From the NCBI GenBank assembly GCA_003667245.1, contig RCNN01000020.1, positions 28,470 through 92,469 on the forward strand: a stretch of 64,000 nucleotides of DNA, in the 5' to 3' direction. Shown here piece by piece: positions 49,649 to 60,966 of this stretch. This DNA is from Heterostelium multicystogenum. Lineage: Eukaryota; Evosea; Eumycetozoa; Acytosteliales; Acytosteliaceae. The notes under the pieces are model-generated. The model was given only the letters and a program-made list of their open reading frames with translations, was not told the origin of the DNA and did not search any database. The position numbers and the translations under genes were made by a program. Numbering within the stretch: position 1 is the stretch's first letter; every line of letters begins with the position of its first letter.

Positions 49649-50889
49649 TCAGTGCAGCAGTTTGGTATCGAGTACTACCGACGACTCGCCAATAATGCTC
49701 TCCCCCAGCTGCACGAATTCCTTGGTGCTGATGCTGTTCAAGCGCATCACCGCCTGGGTCAAATCATCCAGCGAACGCTTGTTGTGGGTTTTCACACGAA
49801 TCTCGCGGTCCAGCTCCTGCAACAACACCACCGCCCGTGACACGGTCGCGCTACTGGCGTGCTCGACCCGCAGGGTGGTCACGTCCTTGCCTTCGCTGGC
49901 CAGCCGGGCCTGCAGGGCGGCATAACGATCATCGCTGATCCCCCCTGCGCGGCGCATCAGTTCAATGGCGTAGTACTGCGCCAAGCCCTCGCTGATCCAG
50001 TCGCTGCCCTGGTGGTCGTTGAAGCGGCCGATAGCCTGCACCACTTCACGGATCAACGGGCTGCTGCCGTTCTCGCTGACCAACGGCGTACGGCTGTTGA
50101 GGTAAATCGAGTCCCGCGCCGAATACGCACCGCGCCGCATCGGGTCACTGGCGCCCACCACCAGCAATTTCGCCGGGTGCCGTGGGAATGCCGCTTGCAC
50201 TTGCGGCCAGACAAACGTCAGCAAGGTCAGCACATCCATGCGATGCATGCCTTGCCCTTTGGGCGACGCCACGGTGATTTCGGTTTCCCCCAGGCGCATC
50301 CTGCGACTGCCCAGCGTACCCGCGAGCATCCAGCCGGTGGGCCGGTCAAAACAGGCGGGAAACGTTATCGATGCGGAATTTGTTCTTGCCGATGCGCGGC
50401 CAGGACGTCTCGACGCTTTTCCAGCCGGCAGGCAGTTCAAAACACCAGGCGCGACACCAGTTCAATGCCGTCCTGTTGATCCAGACGTGCAGTGGGCACC
50501 AGATCCTCGCCGCGAAACAGCGCCCAACTCGGGGTCATCCGCGCTTCATAGACGCCTTTCTTGCGCGCGTGGGTGAGGCGTACACGGTAGGTCAGGCTGG
50601 CCTTGTCGGCACTCGGTTGCCACAGGCCGCGGCTGTCACCCGGGGTATTGCCCGGCAACACTTGCCACTGGCCATCGGCCTTGAAGTCGCTGTAGTCGCC
50701 GTCGCCGCCCAGGTCGAAGTTGAGGCTGCGCACCGCCGAGCCCTGGGACAGGCTCAGGCGCACTTCTGCCTGATCACTTTGGGGCAACAGCTTGACGTGA
50801 TAGTCCAGATCAACTTTCTTCGCCGCCCACGCCGGCGCACTCAATACCAACAACAGCAGGCTCGCCGCCAGCCTGGCTCCAACCGTCAT
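49649..50889 (-). CDS. M61 peptidase-like secreted protein, degenerate zinc motif, frameshifted
   Basis: The N-terminal frame starts at ATG 50887-50889 with a signal peptide (LAASLLLLVLSAPAWA) and a beta domain (KKVDLDYHVKLLPQSDQAEVRLSL). The frame changes near 50440-50390 and continues with TGWMLAGTLGSRRMRLGETEI and a helical C-terminal domain (SDWISEGLAQYYAIELMRRAGGISDD) like M61 aminopeptidases. Where M61 enzymes have HExxH, this protein reads REVVQ (Arg at 50048-50050). It is therefore probably not a metallopeptidase. The total is about 413 residues. Confidence 0.72.
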
Positions 50890-50901
50890 ACACACTCCTT
50901 C

Positions 50902-51352
50902 TCAGCCTGCACGAAAAATCAGGTAATCCTCCCAGTCATCCTCGGGCACGCTGCCTTCGCTGAGCATGCGCCCGGACTGGGAAATGCGTTCCTGGTGCAC
51001 AGCGTCGCGATCGCCGCAGACCAGATGGTGCCACAGCGGCAAATCCTTGCGCTCGCTGACCAGCCGGTAACCGCAGGTGGGCGGCAGCCATTTGAACTGG
51101 TCGGCCTGGCCCGGAGTGAGCTGGATGCAATCGGGCACCGAGGCGCGACGGTTGGGGTAATCGGTGCACTGGCAGGTTTTCAGGTCCAGCAGTTTGCAGG
51201 CGATGCGCGTGTAGTAGACGCTGTTGTCGTCTTCATCCTCGAGCTTTTGCAGGCAGCACAGGCCGCAGCCGTCGCACAACGACTCCCACTCATCCTGGTC
51301 GAGTTGTTCGAGGGTTTTTGCGGATCCAGAAAGGTTCGACTTTGGCGGCCAT
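50902..51352 (-). CDS. YcgN-family cysteine-cluster protein, frameshifted
   Basis: ATG 51350-51352 starts [13 protein letters not shown] surplus A in the AAAAA run near 51325 moves the frame, which continues [32 protein letters not shown] and [17 protein letters not shown]. The CxxCGxCC metal-cluster motif identifies the UPF0260/YcgN family (about 149 residues). The function is unknown; a zinc or iron-sulphur cluster is likely. Confidence 0.88.
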
Positions 51353-51506
51353 GGCTCTACATCAATATCGGTATGTTAAAAGGCCGCCAGTCTAGTGCCC
51401 ATGGCCCCCGGGGCCAAGCGCTTACGACTGTCGGTAGAACAAGACTTGTCAGCCACCCGGCGGCGAAAGTAGCTTTGAACCCCGGTTTTTCATCAGGATC
51501 AGCCCA

Positions 51507-52107
51507 ATGAGCAGCAACCCACGCGTCGCCGACTATCCGATCCACCCACAATTCACCGACCGCTGGTCGCCGCGCGCCTTCACCGGCGAAAGCATCCCGG
51601 TGGACACCCTGTTGAGCTTCTTCGAAGCCGCGCGCTGGTCACCTTCGGCCTACAACTCGCAGCCATGGCGTTTTCTCTATGCGCGCCGCGACACGCCGAA
51701 CTGGGAACGTTTCCTGGGCCTGCTGAACGAATTCAACCGTGGCTGGGCGCAGCATGCCTCGGCCCTGGTGATCGTCGCGTCGAAGACGACCTTTGCCGTG
51801 CCTTGGTGCCGCCGAAGAAACCCCGGCCCTGTGGCACACCTTTGACACAGGCTCGGCCTGGGGCCACCTGGCGCTGCAAGCCAGCCTCAGCGGCTGGCAC
51901 ACCCACGGCATGGCCGGTTTCGACCAGGAACTGACCCGCAAGGAACTGAAGATTCCTGAAGGTTACGCCCTGCACGCTGCGGTGGCGATTGGCAAGCTCG
52001 GCGACAAATCGACCCTGGCCGACTACCTGCAAGCCCGGGAAACCCCGAGCCCGCGTCGTCCATTGAACGAGCTGGTGTCCGAAGGCGACTTCAACCACCA
52101 GGACTGA
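51507..52107 (+). CDS. Nitroreductase-family flavoprotein, frameshifted
   Basis: The protein of about 199 residues has RWSPRAFTGESIPVDTLLSFFEAARWSPSAYNSQPWRF (FMN-binding N-terminus). After a frame change near 51790-51805 it has TGSAWGHLALQASLSGWHTHGMAGFD and GYALHAAVAIGKLGDKSTL. The family reduces nitro compounds and quinones with NAD(P)H. It is transcribed toward the effector-like gene, which runs on the opposite strand. Confidence 0.85.
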
Positions 52108-52187
52108 ACACGCTCTGGCAGTCGTTGACGGTCACGTCAAAACCCTGCTGCTGCGATCACAGCAGGGTACACCCGCCACAAGTGCAG

Positions 52188-55100
52188 CTACGCCTTGGCG
52201 ATCAGCGCGTAATAGGCCCTGCGCAGCTCGTCTCGATCACGCTTGTACATACTGGCGAGAAACGGTGTCATGTCTTCAAGACCGTTTGCGTTCAAGTCCA
52301 CTGGATAGATTTTATTATCCCTCGCTGAATACAGGAAATTACTTAACTGCAGATCGTTGTGGTAAAGATTTTTCTGTTCCATGCGCCGAAATGCGTCATC
52401 CAGTAAAAGCCTGGCCTCTGGGGGCAAACTTCCCCTTGCCAGGGTATTTACATCCACCCCGTCCAGCTTGCCCATTTTCAAATAACGGCGACCATTTTCA
52501 AATATCGTGGTTGCAAAGCCGTCACCGTAATAGCTGTTCAGGCACAGGGTCTCGTTATCGACAAAGTCGTCGGCAGAAGTCATGGATGAAGGGCCATAGT
52601 CCTTATAGACACTTTTCCCGTCGAGACTGTCGTAGATCGTCCCCTCACCGCCCCCGCCAATTTCCGGCCCCAGGTCTGATGCCACAGAAGGCGGGTTACC
52701 GCCGCGTGCCCCCAGGCGCTGCCATTGGTCCCCCTGCAGGTGGCTGCACCAGCAGGGGCGTTTGCCGGTTGTTGTGATAAATCTGCGCCTGTACGGCACC
52801 GTCGGCGGTGCGAGTCACTTGCCGCACTTCGTAGACCGCAGTGTTGCCGGCAGTATCGGTATGGCGGATGTGGGACAAGTGACCGTCCGCCGCCACATAG
52901 ATCCCCTGACTGTTGCGCGCAAGCCCGGCTATTTTCGATTCGGCCACGCTGTAGTCGCCAAGCAACCGGTTGTTCAGGGCGCTGCCCGGCTCGGCAGGCG
53001 TGGTGATGATCGCCCCATCCATCGCACTCGTTTTTGCGGTGAAGCCTTCAAGAGGGCTGCCGTAAGGCCGCATCCTGTCCACATCAAACGCATACCATCG
53101 ACCGTTCTGGAGTACCGCGCCTCCATCAACGCTTTGCCCGGCGACCTTGAAGGTACCCGTCGCTGCTGCGTCATAGTGTTTACTGGCAGCCTTCAACAGG
53201 TCATAGCTGCCGCTCGCGCCCCTGAGCTTGTTGACCACCTCTGCACCCGTGGCGCGTACAAAGTTGGCGCCTTTGCCCAGCAATCGGGCACCGCCCGCGA
53301 CCAGTTCGCTGAAGCCATCCAATGGGTTGAATGCTTGAATGGCAGCCACACCGATGACTTTTGCCACTTGAATGGCCTTGGCGGCGGCGCTCGCGACCTT
53401 GGCTCCCGCCTTCGTGACTTTCGCCGCCACACCCGCGCCCGCCGTGACAAAACCAAAGACATCCAGCGCCAGGTCACTGGCCCCTTCCAGGTGGTTGCCC
53501 CTGGAAAAAATTCACGATGGCGGACCTGAGCGGAATCAGGTCAAGAAAAAAAGTCGGTGACGTTCCACTCGGTTGCCATTTGTTTATCGAACGAGGTGAC
53601 CCCCCGGGCATAGGTTTTTATGTCATCACTGTCGAGATCAAGATGCTCAACAAAAGCATCGGCGATGTGCAGGGTTCGCGCACTGGAAAAACTGGGGGGC
53701 GGCGTTGACAAGCCGTCCTGGCTCTTTTGGCCAAGGGCAGCCTCGCTCACGGTCTTGGGCTTGAAGGGCTCCGTCTTGAACTCCTTGTTGGCCTGCCGCT
53801 CGCGTTTTGTTGTTAACTCCGAGGTCGGCACCGACTTGATTGCACCTGCGTTCAAATCAATTTCATAAACAGTGTTGCCATTCCTTCCGGTGGCCTTGAC
53901 CCACAGTTTGTTTTCCGCGCCCTGTCGTTTTTTAGAGGTGAAGTCGAGGCCCAGTTCATAAGTGTTTTTCTGAAAAAACTCGAGCTTTGCAAACTCCAGG
54001 TTTTCCCGGTCGACCAAGGGCAGTGTTTGCGACAAGGTGCCTGATGACGCGGCGAACCCCTTGCTGGCGAGAAGTGATTGCTTGTTCAAATTCTTCGTTG
54101 AAGATTTTGTTCACGCTGAAATCCAGGCTCTTGCCTTTGATTGCCTCGGCAATGCTCGAGTCCCTGGTTTCCCATGGGTATTGGCCAAGTCCGCTCATGG
54201 CGATGTCCAACAACGAGAAAAGCCCGCCGGGCGCCCGGTTCGGATCATAAAGTGGTTGGGCTGACGGTTGTTTCGAGTCAACGACCTTCAGTCGTTTCTC
54301 TTCAAAAGGTACGTGTTCGCCAAACCGCTCCTTCAAATGGGCCAACGCAATGTCTTTACGGCTTGGAATCTCGGCTTCCAACAAACCGGTAGCCGCAAGC
54401 GTCGACTTCAGTTGTGCGTTGAATGCCGTCCTTGCACGGTCTATCTCATCGTCGCTGTAACAATCACCTGGCTGGCATGTGACGATCCCGTTGACCACGG
54501 CCCAGTCCACCAATGCCGCCTTTTGTGCATGTTCGGCGGCGGCTCGATTCGTCAGGATCGCGTTTTCCGCGCTGGACATGACTTGGGCAAAGGTCATGTG
54601 CGCCACCTTTCCGGGGAACTGCGCCTCTATGGCCGCCGCTGCGACCGCGAGGCTTACCCAGGCAGGGCTGCCGTAGGTCACGCGGTCGGGGATGTCCTTG
54701 ATCAAAAACTCGGGCGCCTTTCGTGCCAGTAACAAATAGGCGCCGGCCTTGGCCATCTCGGGACTGGTCTTGTGATTTTCGTGCAGGTAAGTGCTCAGGC
54801 GCTCGAGCACTGTCGAAGCCGGCCTGCCCCAGTGGGCGTGTTGCGCGAGGTCGAAACCTGCCACACGGTTTCGGTGCGGCGCCGTAATGGACTCGGGATC
54901 CAGCAGCAGGTGGATTGCGCTCAGTGCGTATTCGTTCACGCTGGTATCGGTGGCGACGCCCCCAAGCTGGTCCTGTATGGCTTGCCCCAGTGCCTGCCCG
55001 CGGGTGGAGCTGACGAGGGTTTCGAGTGCCTTGGCAGGATCAGCCAATGCCTCGCCCGACAACGGCTGGTTCGCGTTCAGATATTCCAGTACACCCACGC

Positions 55101-55725
55101 TTGCGCCGATGTGCGGTGCATTGGGGTTCTGGCTGCCATGGTCGGTAGCCGCCGCCAGTACCCTGCGCTGTTCAGCGGCGCTCATGGGAACAGGCCAGGA
55201 CAACCCGCCGCCAAAATTGCCGAGCGGATGCTCCAGTGCCCTGTCACTCACCGCGTGGGCATGACCGGTCAGCTGAAAATGATTGGTGGGCAACCCCAAG
55301 CCGATACTTCCGAGAAAGGTCTCTACCGTCGCCGCTTTACCCGCCTGGGTCGGGTAGGACGAGTCGGGGTGTATTTGCATCGGTGTCGTTTGCAGCGCGG
55401 CCAGCACCGCTTGAGGGCTGGCATTCACGCCAAGACGGCTGGCGATTTCGTTGAGCTTCTGGCCCAGTGTCCGCAGATTCTCGCGGTCGCCCAACGCCGC
55501 GGTGAGACCGGATTGCCGGGGGACTGGGGCGAGGGCCTGCGTATCGCGATCGGCCGTAGCACCCAGAGCAGAGGGCAATAGAGGGAGCTCCGCCGGCTCG
55601 GTAGAAAGCAGGGAAAGTTGCGGAGTTACCCGTGGAGGGAGAGACACAGTGCCAGCATTCAAACATGAGAATGTACCCATCTGGAGAGGGGTACGAGCCT
55701 CACATACGGCCTGCGAAACGAACAT
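52188..55725 (-). CDS. Very large putative effector with C-terminal OspG/NleH-like kinase domain, frameshifted
   Basis: The span corresponds to about 1179 codons. A 589-residue frame begins at ATG 55725. Later frames pick up at about 54100, 53545, 53500 and 52745, each transition at a short homopolymer (for example seven T near 53549, four G near 53502). The N-terminal region is Ala/Leu-rich and has no recognised domain or signal peptide. The central part includes a hydrophobic Ala-rich stretch (53300-53440). The C-terminal 155 residues resemble the minimal bacterial effector kinases OspG/NleH: a Gly-rich loop (about 52640-52658), VYK lysine at 52602-52604, a His-Asn-Asp catalytic loop with Asp at 52353-52355 and Asn five residues later, and an Asp-Leu-Asn metal loop at 52296-52298. 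Only 35 residues follow, as expected for kinases lacking the large C-lobe. GC is lower than in neighbouring genes, especially 52290-52560. The secretion route is not visible. Confidence 0.72.
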
Positions 55726-55757
55726 CTGATTAGTGTTTGCAGAAATTTGTAAGCGCC

Positions 55758-55775
55758 CGGCAACACGCGTTGCCG
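55758..55775 (-). terminator. Hairpin downstream of the hydroxyacid dehydrogenase gene
   Basis: CGGCAAC / GTTGCCG around ACGC lies 14 bp after the dehydrogenase stop and 33 bp before the effector-like start. There is a short AT-rich tail on the minus strand. A weak terminator is plausible. Confidence 0.55.
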
Positions 55776-55788
55776 AGCCTTCGCGCTG

Positions 55789-56722
55789 TCAGTAACCGCG
55801 CTCGAAACTCACTTCGCCGCGCAACGTTTCCTGCGCCTGGTACGCGCGCAAATTCTCGACAAATAATTGCACCATCATCCCCGGCGAAGTCGGCGCCGAG
55901 CTGTGGCCGGTCAACAGCAAGCCCCAGGCAGTCCAGAACGGATGGCGCTGGGGCAATGGTTCCTGACGGCAAACGTCAATCACCGCGCCGGCCAGATGGC
56001 CTTCCTTCAACGCTTCTACCAGGTCTGCATCGACCACCGCCACGCCGCGCCCGACGTTGATGAACAACCCGGTCGGCTTGAATTGCTTGAACAGCGCCGC
56101 ATTGTACAAATCGTGGGTGTTCGGTGTGTTAGGCAGCAGGTTGACCACGTAGTCCACCTCACCCACCAGGCGCGGCAACGCGTCGAGCCCGGCAACTTCG
56201 ACAAACGGCGCCTGCTCACGGGCCTCACTGGCAATGCCGTACAGCTCAACGCCAAACGGCTGCAGGAATTGCGCAACGCTGCGGGCCGATATCACCGGTA
56301 CCGACGATCAGCACTTTGCGCCCCGCCAGGCTCTGGCCCATGCGGTTATCCCACTTGCGCTCGACCTGGCTGACCAGCCGCGCCAGCACTTCACGCTCAT
56401 GGCCAAGCATGTAAGTCAGCACGTATTCGGCCATCACCTGGCCAAAAATGCCCACGCGGCGGGTCAGGCGGTAATCCCGCGGCAGGCCGTCGGCCAGCAG
56501 CGGCGTAATGCCGGCCCAGGTGGATTGCAGCCATTGTGGCTGGTGCCCCTGGCGCAGCAAGGTGGCCAGAAGATCCGGCTGGCCCAGCCACACCGGGCAA
56601 TCGGCCGCCAGGCGCGACAATTCGGCGGAGTCGCCGCTGGTCATGACCTCAAGGTCCGGCGCCGCTTCGCGCAGCAGCCGGGCGTACAGCGGGTGATCGT
56701 GTTCAGCAATCAGAACGCGCAT
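55789..56722 (-). CDS. D-2-hydroxyacid dehydrogenase (glyoxylate/hydroxypyruvate reductase type), frameshifted
   Basis: The protein of about 310 residues has an NAD-binding motif ([13 protein letters not shown]) just before a frameshift near 56285. After it come [18 protein letters not shown], the arginine of [15 protein letters not shown], the [20 protein letters not shown] loop and the catalytic His in [14 protein letters not shown]. It reduces 2-oxoacids such as glyoxylate using NAD(P)H. Substrate preference cannot be told. Confidence 0.86.
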
Positions 56723-56839
56723 GGTTCAAACCTTTCAAAAAACACTGCAGGCGGCCGCCGGTCCAGTTCACTGTACCGTGCGGCCGCCGCCAAAAATTGA
56801 ATTTCCATAGATGATGTGCCCGGACGGGGCACTGACCGA

Positions 56840-57135
56840 TCACATCGGGTCATTGCGTCGCAGCAGCTCTTCGGGCAAGTGTTCGATGTACTCGTCCTCG
56901 GCCGGCGGCATTTGCAGGTGGTAACCCTGCTTTTCGAGGTTTCTCCAGAAACCACGGTGATGTCCTCGCGGGACAGCTTGCGCTCCGGGCTCAGCACCAG
57001 GTCGAAGGCGTGGTGCGGCTTGCCGAAGGCGGCCAGCAGACTTTCCGGCACGCGCTCCAGTGCATCGCTTTTCAGCACGTAGAGGTACATCTCGTTTCGT
57101 TTGAGGCTGCGATAGATGGAGCAGATACGTTTCAA
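56840..57135 (-). CDS. ycgL: YcgL-domain protein, frameshifted
   Basis: The product of about 97 residues starts at a TTG (57133-57135) with [40 protein letters not shown]. Two extra bases (near 56940 and 56950) move the frame into [28 protein letters not shown], ending at TGA 56840-56842. This is the standard YcgL family. It overlaps the rnd stop in a TTGA junction. The function is unknown. Confidence 0.87.
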
Positions 57136-58274
57136 GGCTGTTTCTCCGGCAGTGGCCAGGCTGTCCAGCAGCGCCTGGCCCATCAGTTCGCGGCGGCGCC
57201 AGCCACGCAGCGAATCTGGCAATTGGTAAGGCCCCTCGGGTAGCCGCTCTTGACCAGGGCTTCAAGGGTTTTCTTGCGCAGCATCAGTTCCGGCGCCATG
57301 TCCAGGCGTTCGGCCTCGGCCTGGCCCAGGGCGCGCAGTTGCTTGATCAGCGTGGCGGCGTCCACCGGCAATGGCTCGGCAACCGCCGGTGGCCACTGGT
57401 CCATGGGCACGCTGCCGGCCGCGCTTGATCAGGCCCAGCAGGAACTTCGCCGTCCTGGCGCACGTGCGCGGTGCATGTCTTCGATCTTGCCCAGCGCGGC
57501 GAGGTTATCCGGCTGGGATTTGGCCAGGGCCATAACGAGTGCTCACGGATGATCCGGTTTGCGCGGCAGGTCACGGGCACGGGCTTGCTGTTCGCGCCAG
57601 GCGCACAGTTCGCGCAATACGGCGAGCTGGGCACGGGAGAGTTTCCAGGCGAGCTTGGCGTCGCGATAAACCTCGTACGGGTCGACTTCGCGGCGCAGGT
57701 TGGCCACCAGTTCGGCACCGTCTTCCAGGACCCAGGCGTATTTGTCGTCGGAAAGCTTCGGGCGCAGGCGTGTGTAGACTTCTGCCAGGTGCACCGCGTC
57801 TTCGGCGGCGTAGCTGATTTGCGTCTCGGACAATGGCCGCTGCAACCAGTCGGAGCGGGTCTCGCCCTTGGGCAACTCGATATCGAGGACGGCTTGCACC
57901 AACCGCGAATAGCCCATGGAGAAACCGAGGTTCAGGTAGGCCGCCGCCAGTTGCGTGTCGAACAACGGCACCGGCAGGCTGCCGGTCAGGCGCAGCAACA
58001 CTTCCAGGTCTTCGCTGCACGCGTGTACCACCTTTGATCACCGCCGGGTTCTCCAGCAAGGCCGGCCAGGGGTTGCCAGTTGTCGATGGTCAGGGGGTCG
58101 ATCAGGTAAGCGCGCACGCCATCACCGATCTGGATCAGCCCGGCAATGGGATAAAAAAGTGTCGACCCGCATGAATTCGGTGTCGAGGGCGACGAATGGC
58201 AACTGCTGCCATTCGGCGCAGTGCTGGCCGAGGCTATCGTTGTCGCAGATCCAGTGAATATCGATGGCACACAC
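57132..58274 (-). CDS. rnd: Ribonuclease D, frameshifted
   Basis: GTG 58272-58274, with an AAGGGAG site, begins [19 protein letters not shown]. The DEDD exonuclease motifs are spread over frames: [14 protein letters not shown], then [66 protein letters not shown], then the HRDC domain. Breaks lie near 58160, 58050, 57543, 57425 and 57230. A final shift is needed for the stop at 57132-57134. RNase D trims tRNA 3' ends. Confidence 0.87.
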
Positions 58275-58406
58275 GGGCTCTCCCTTGAAGAATGGCGCGC
58301 AGTATATATCGCGAAAGGGAGTTTGCGAGCATTCGCAGTACAGCATCCGCCATGAAAACTCTTACAGGAGCTGAAGAATAGTCCGACAGTCGGTACTTAT
58401 CCTCTC

Positions 58407-59049
58407 TTACGCAGGACATACACCCGCCACATGGGCTGAGCCGGGCATGAACTCCTGTTGACCGAGGACCTTGAAACCCGCCTGGCGAAACTCCGCCTCC
58501 ACTTGCGCCCGGTGGCTGGCAACTGCCGCAGGGCCAGGCTGCAACGCCCGGTAGCCGCTGTCGCTGTTGACCGAGACGATTACGGTGTCGCGGCTTACCC
58601 GATGAAAACTCACCGAGCAGGGCCAGGCGCCCTTCTGCCGTTGGCACATGGCGAAACAACTCCAGGCAAAAAATGCAGTCCACCGCGTTGGCCGAAAGGC
58701 CGATGGAAAATGCCGAGCCCTGGAAGGTCTTGATCCGCTTGAGCAAGCCCGGCGCGTGGTGGGTAAGGGCGTGGTCGAGCATGTCCTGGGAATTGTCCGA
58801 CCCAGGATCACCCGGTTGCTGTGCTCGGCCAGCACCGGCCAAAAGCGCCCGGAGCCGCACGCCAGGTCGAGAATCAGCCCTGGCTCGCCGGCGATCTTCA
58901 GTGCACGGGCGCACCAATTGCTCATCGCGCCACAACCCCAGGCGCCGCAACAGCCCCGGCGGACGCGTGTCGGCGCAGACCAGGGCATGCTGCTGGCCAG
59001 CGCGTTCGGCAAATTCAATCTCGATGGAAGACGGCGGTTGCGACGGCAT
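58407..59049 (-). CDS. Class I SAM-dependent methyltransferase, frameshifted
   Basis: The protein of about 213 residues starts at ATG 59047-59049 (MPSQPPSSIEIEFAERAGQQH). Motif I (LILDLACGSGRFWPVLAEHSN) and motif III (GSAFSIGLSANAVDCIFCLELFRHVP) identify a methyltransferase fold. Frames change near 58910, 58800 and 58590. The final frame ends EFMPGSAHVAGVCPA. The substrate is unknown. Confidence 0.78.
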
Positions 59050-59194
59050 CACACGACTCTGTTAATGGATCAGACATTCGCAGCTTAACCACCGTCTCGT
59101 TGAAAAAAAGGTCGAAGGATTGTTCGCCGTTAATGCAGAACCAGTATCCAGCCCGCTGCCTGTCTGTTAACTGTCTGTGATCAACGCCTTCATC

Positions 59195-60574
59195 TCAGGC
59201 CTGGTGCAGATACCAGCGCCAATCCTGCTCGCCCACCTCGCCCATGAACTGACGGTATTCGGCCCGCTTGACCGCCAGGTATACGCCGAGGAATTCGCCG
59301 CCGAACGCCTCCCGCGCCCAAACCGAGCCTTTCAAGCGCACGCAAGGTGGTCAGCCAATCGGTGGGCAGCAACTCCTTGGCCTGGGCATAACCGTTGCCT
59401 TCCACCGGCGCGCCGGGGTTCGCGCTGTTCGCGGATGCCCCGGTGGATACCGGCCAGAATCGCGGCCGCCGCGAGGTACGGGTTGGCGTCGGCGCCGCAG
59501 ATACGGTGTTCGATATGCCGGGAAAAACCCGGCCCGCCGGGCACCCGCAGTGTGACGGTGCGGTTGTCCACGCCCCAGGTCGCGGCCAGCGGCGCGTAGC
59601 TGTTGGTCTGGAAGCGTCGATAGGAGTTGGCGTTGGGGCAGAACATCAGCAACGAGTCGAGCAAGGTGCTGAGCATGCCGCCCACCGCGTGGCGCAACAG
59701 CGGCGTGCCGTCGGGCGCTTCGCTGGCAAACAGGTTATTGCCGTCGCGCGGTCGGCCAGGCTGACGTGCATGTGCATGCCGGTGCCGGCCAGATCGTCAA
59801 ACGGCTTGGCCATGAAACACGCGGTCATCCCGTGCTTGTGGGCTACGCCCTTGACCAGGCGCTTGTAACGCACCGCCTCGTCCATGGCTTGCAGGGCATC
59901 GCTGCGATGTTCCAGGGTGATTTCCACCTGGCCCGGGGCGTATTCGGAAAATCGCCGTGCGCGCCGGGATGCCCTGGAGTTTGCAGGCGCTGTAGAGGTC
60001 GGCGAGGAACGGTTCGATCTGCTCCAGCTCCCGCAGGCCGTAGACCTGGGTCGAGCGCGGGCGCCCGCCGTCGACATCCCGCGCCGGTTGCGGGCGGCCG
60101 TTGCTGTCGGGTTTCTGGTCGAGCAAATAGAACTCCAGCTCCGCCGCCATCACCGGGTAATAGCCGTCGGCCTTGAGGTCGTCAATCACCCTGGCCAGCA
60201 GGTGCCGGGGATCGGCCACGGTAGCGGGCATGCCTTCGGTGGGGTGCATGCTGACTTGCACTGCTGCCGTCGGGATCAGGCGCCACGGCATGCGCTGCAA
60301 ACTGCCGCTGACCGGGTAAGCGCGGCAGTCGATATCACCGACTTCCCAGACCAGCCCGGAGTTCTCCACGTCGTCGCCATTGATGGTCAGGCCGAGGATG
60401 GTACTCGGCAGCGGCCGGCCACTTTCATAGACCGCCAGCAGTTCATCGCGGTGCAGCAGTTTGCCGCGGAGGCACCGTTGTTGTCGAGGATGAACAGCTC
60501 GAACATCTCGATATTCCGGGTTCTGCTCAAGAAAGGACTGGGCTTCGTGCAGGGTGGCAAAGGGCCGTGCTCAT
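59195..60574 (-). CDS. Glutamine synthetase-family ligase (gamma-glutamylpolyamine synthetase-like), frameshifted
   Basis: The protein of about 458 residues has glutamine synthetase blocks spread over frames: VSMHPTEGMPATVADPRHLLARVIDDL, PVMAAELEFYLLD (metal ligands), HGMTACFMAKPFDDLAGTGMHMHVSL, LLDSLLMFCPNANSYRRFQ and RICGADANPYLAAAAILAGIHRGI. In pseudomonads this PuuA/SpuI-like group joins glutamate to polyamines or similar amines. Breaks occur near 60557, 60500, 59960, 59740 and 59415. The adjacent PheC-like gene suggests a role in amino-compound use. Confidence 0.82.
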
Positions 60575-60966
60575 GGGCATTCTCATACGTTCGCGTCAGG
60601 CAGGCCGCGCCGGGCGCTGCCGGGCAGATGCGCGGGGCATCCATTCGGGCAAATCAACGTAGGAGAAAGGTGTCCGGTGGGCGCGCGTGGGCGGCAGTGC
60701 CAGAGCGCCCAGAAGGCGAGTTCGGAAAGGGAGGGCATCAGCGGTGACTCGACGACGATCCGGACGGCTGGACGCGGTGGCGCCTGGCGATGTCTCAGGG
60801 TGTGTGTCGGGGGAACCGTCCATGCGGGATTCACAGTAAAGAGATGCCGGGCAGCCTCACACGCGAGGTTAAGCCGTTAAAATCCAGTCTTGATGGAGTT
60901 TGGTTGTGCCGTGGCTAAACATTTGCAAATAATGGCGGCCCCGCCCATGCCCAAGGACCCGACCGC
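60575..60966. other. 392-bp divergent intergenic region
   Basis: This lies between the glutamine synthetase-like and PheC-like genes. A small minus-strand frame (60583-60834) shows only Pro/Arg-rich composition and no domain. A plausible promoter for the PheC-like gene lies in the AT-richer part around 60880-60930. Confidence 0.4.
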
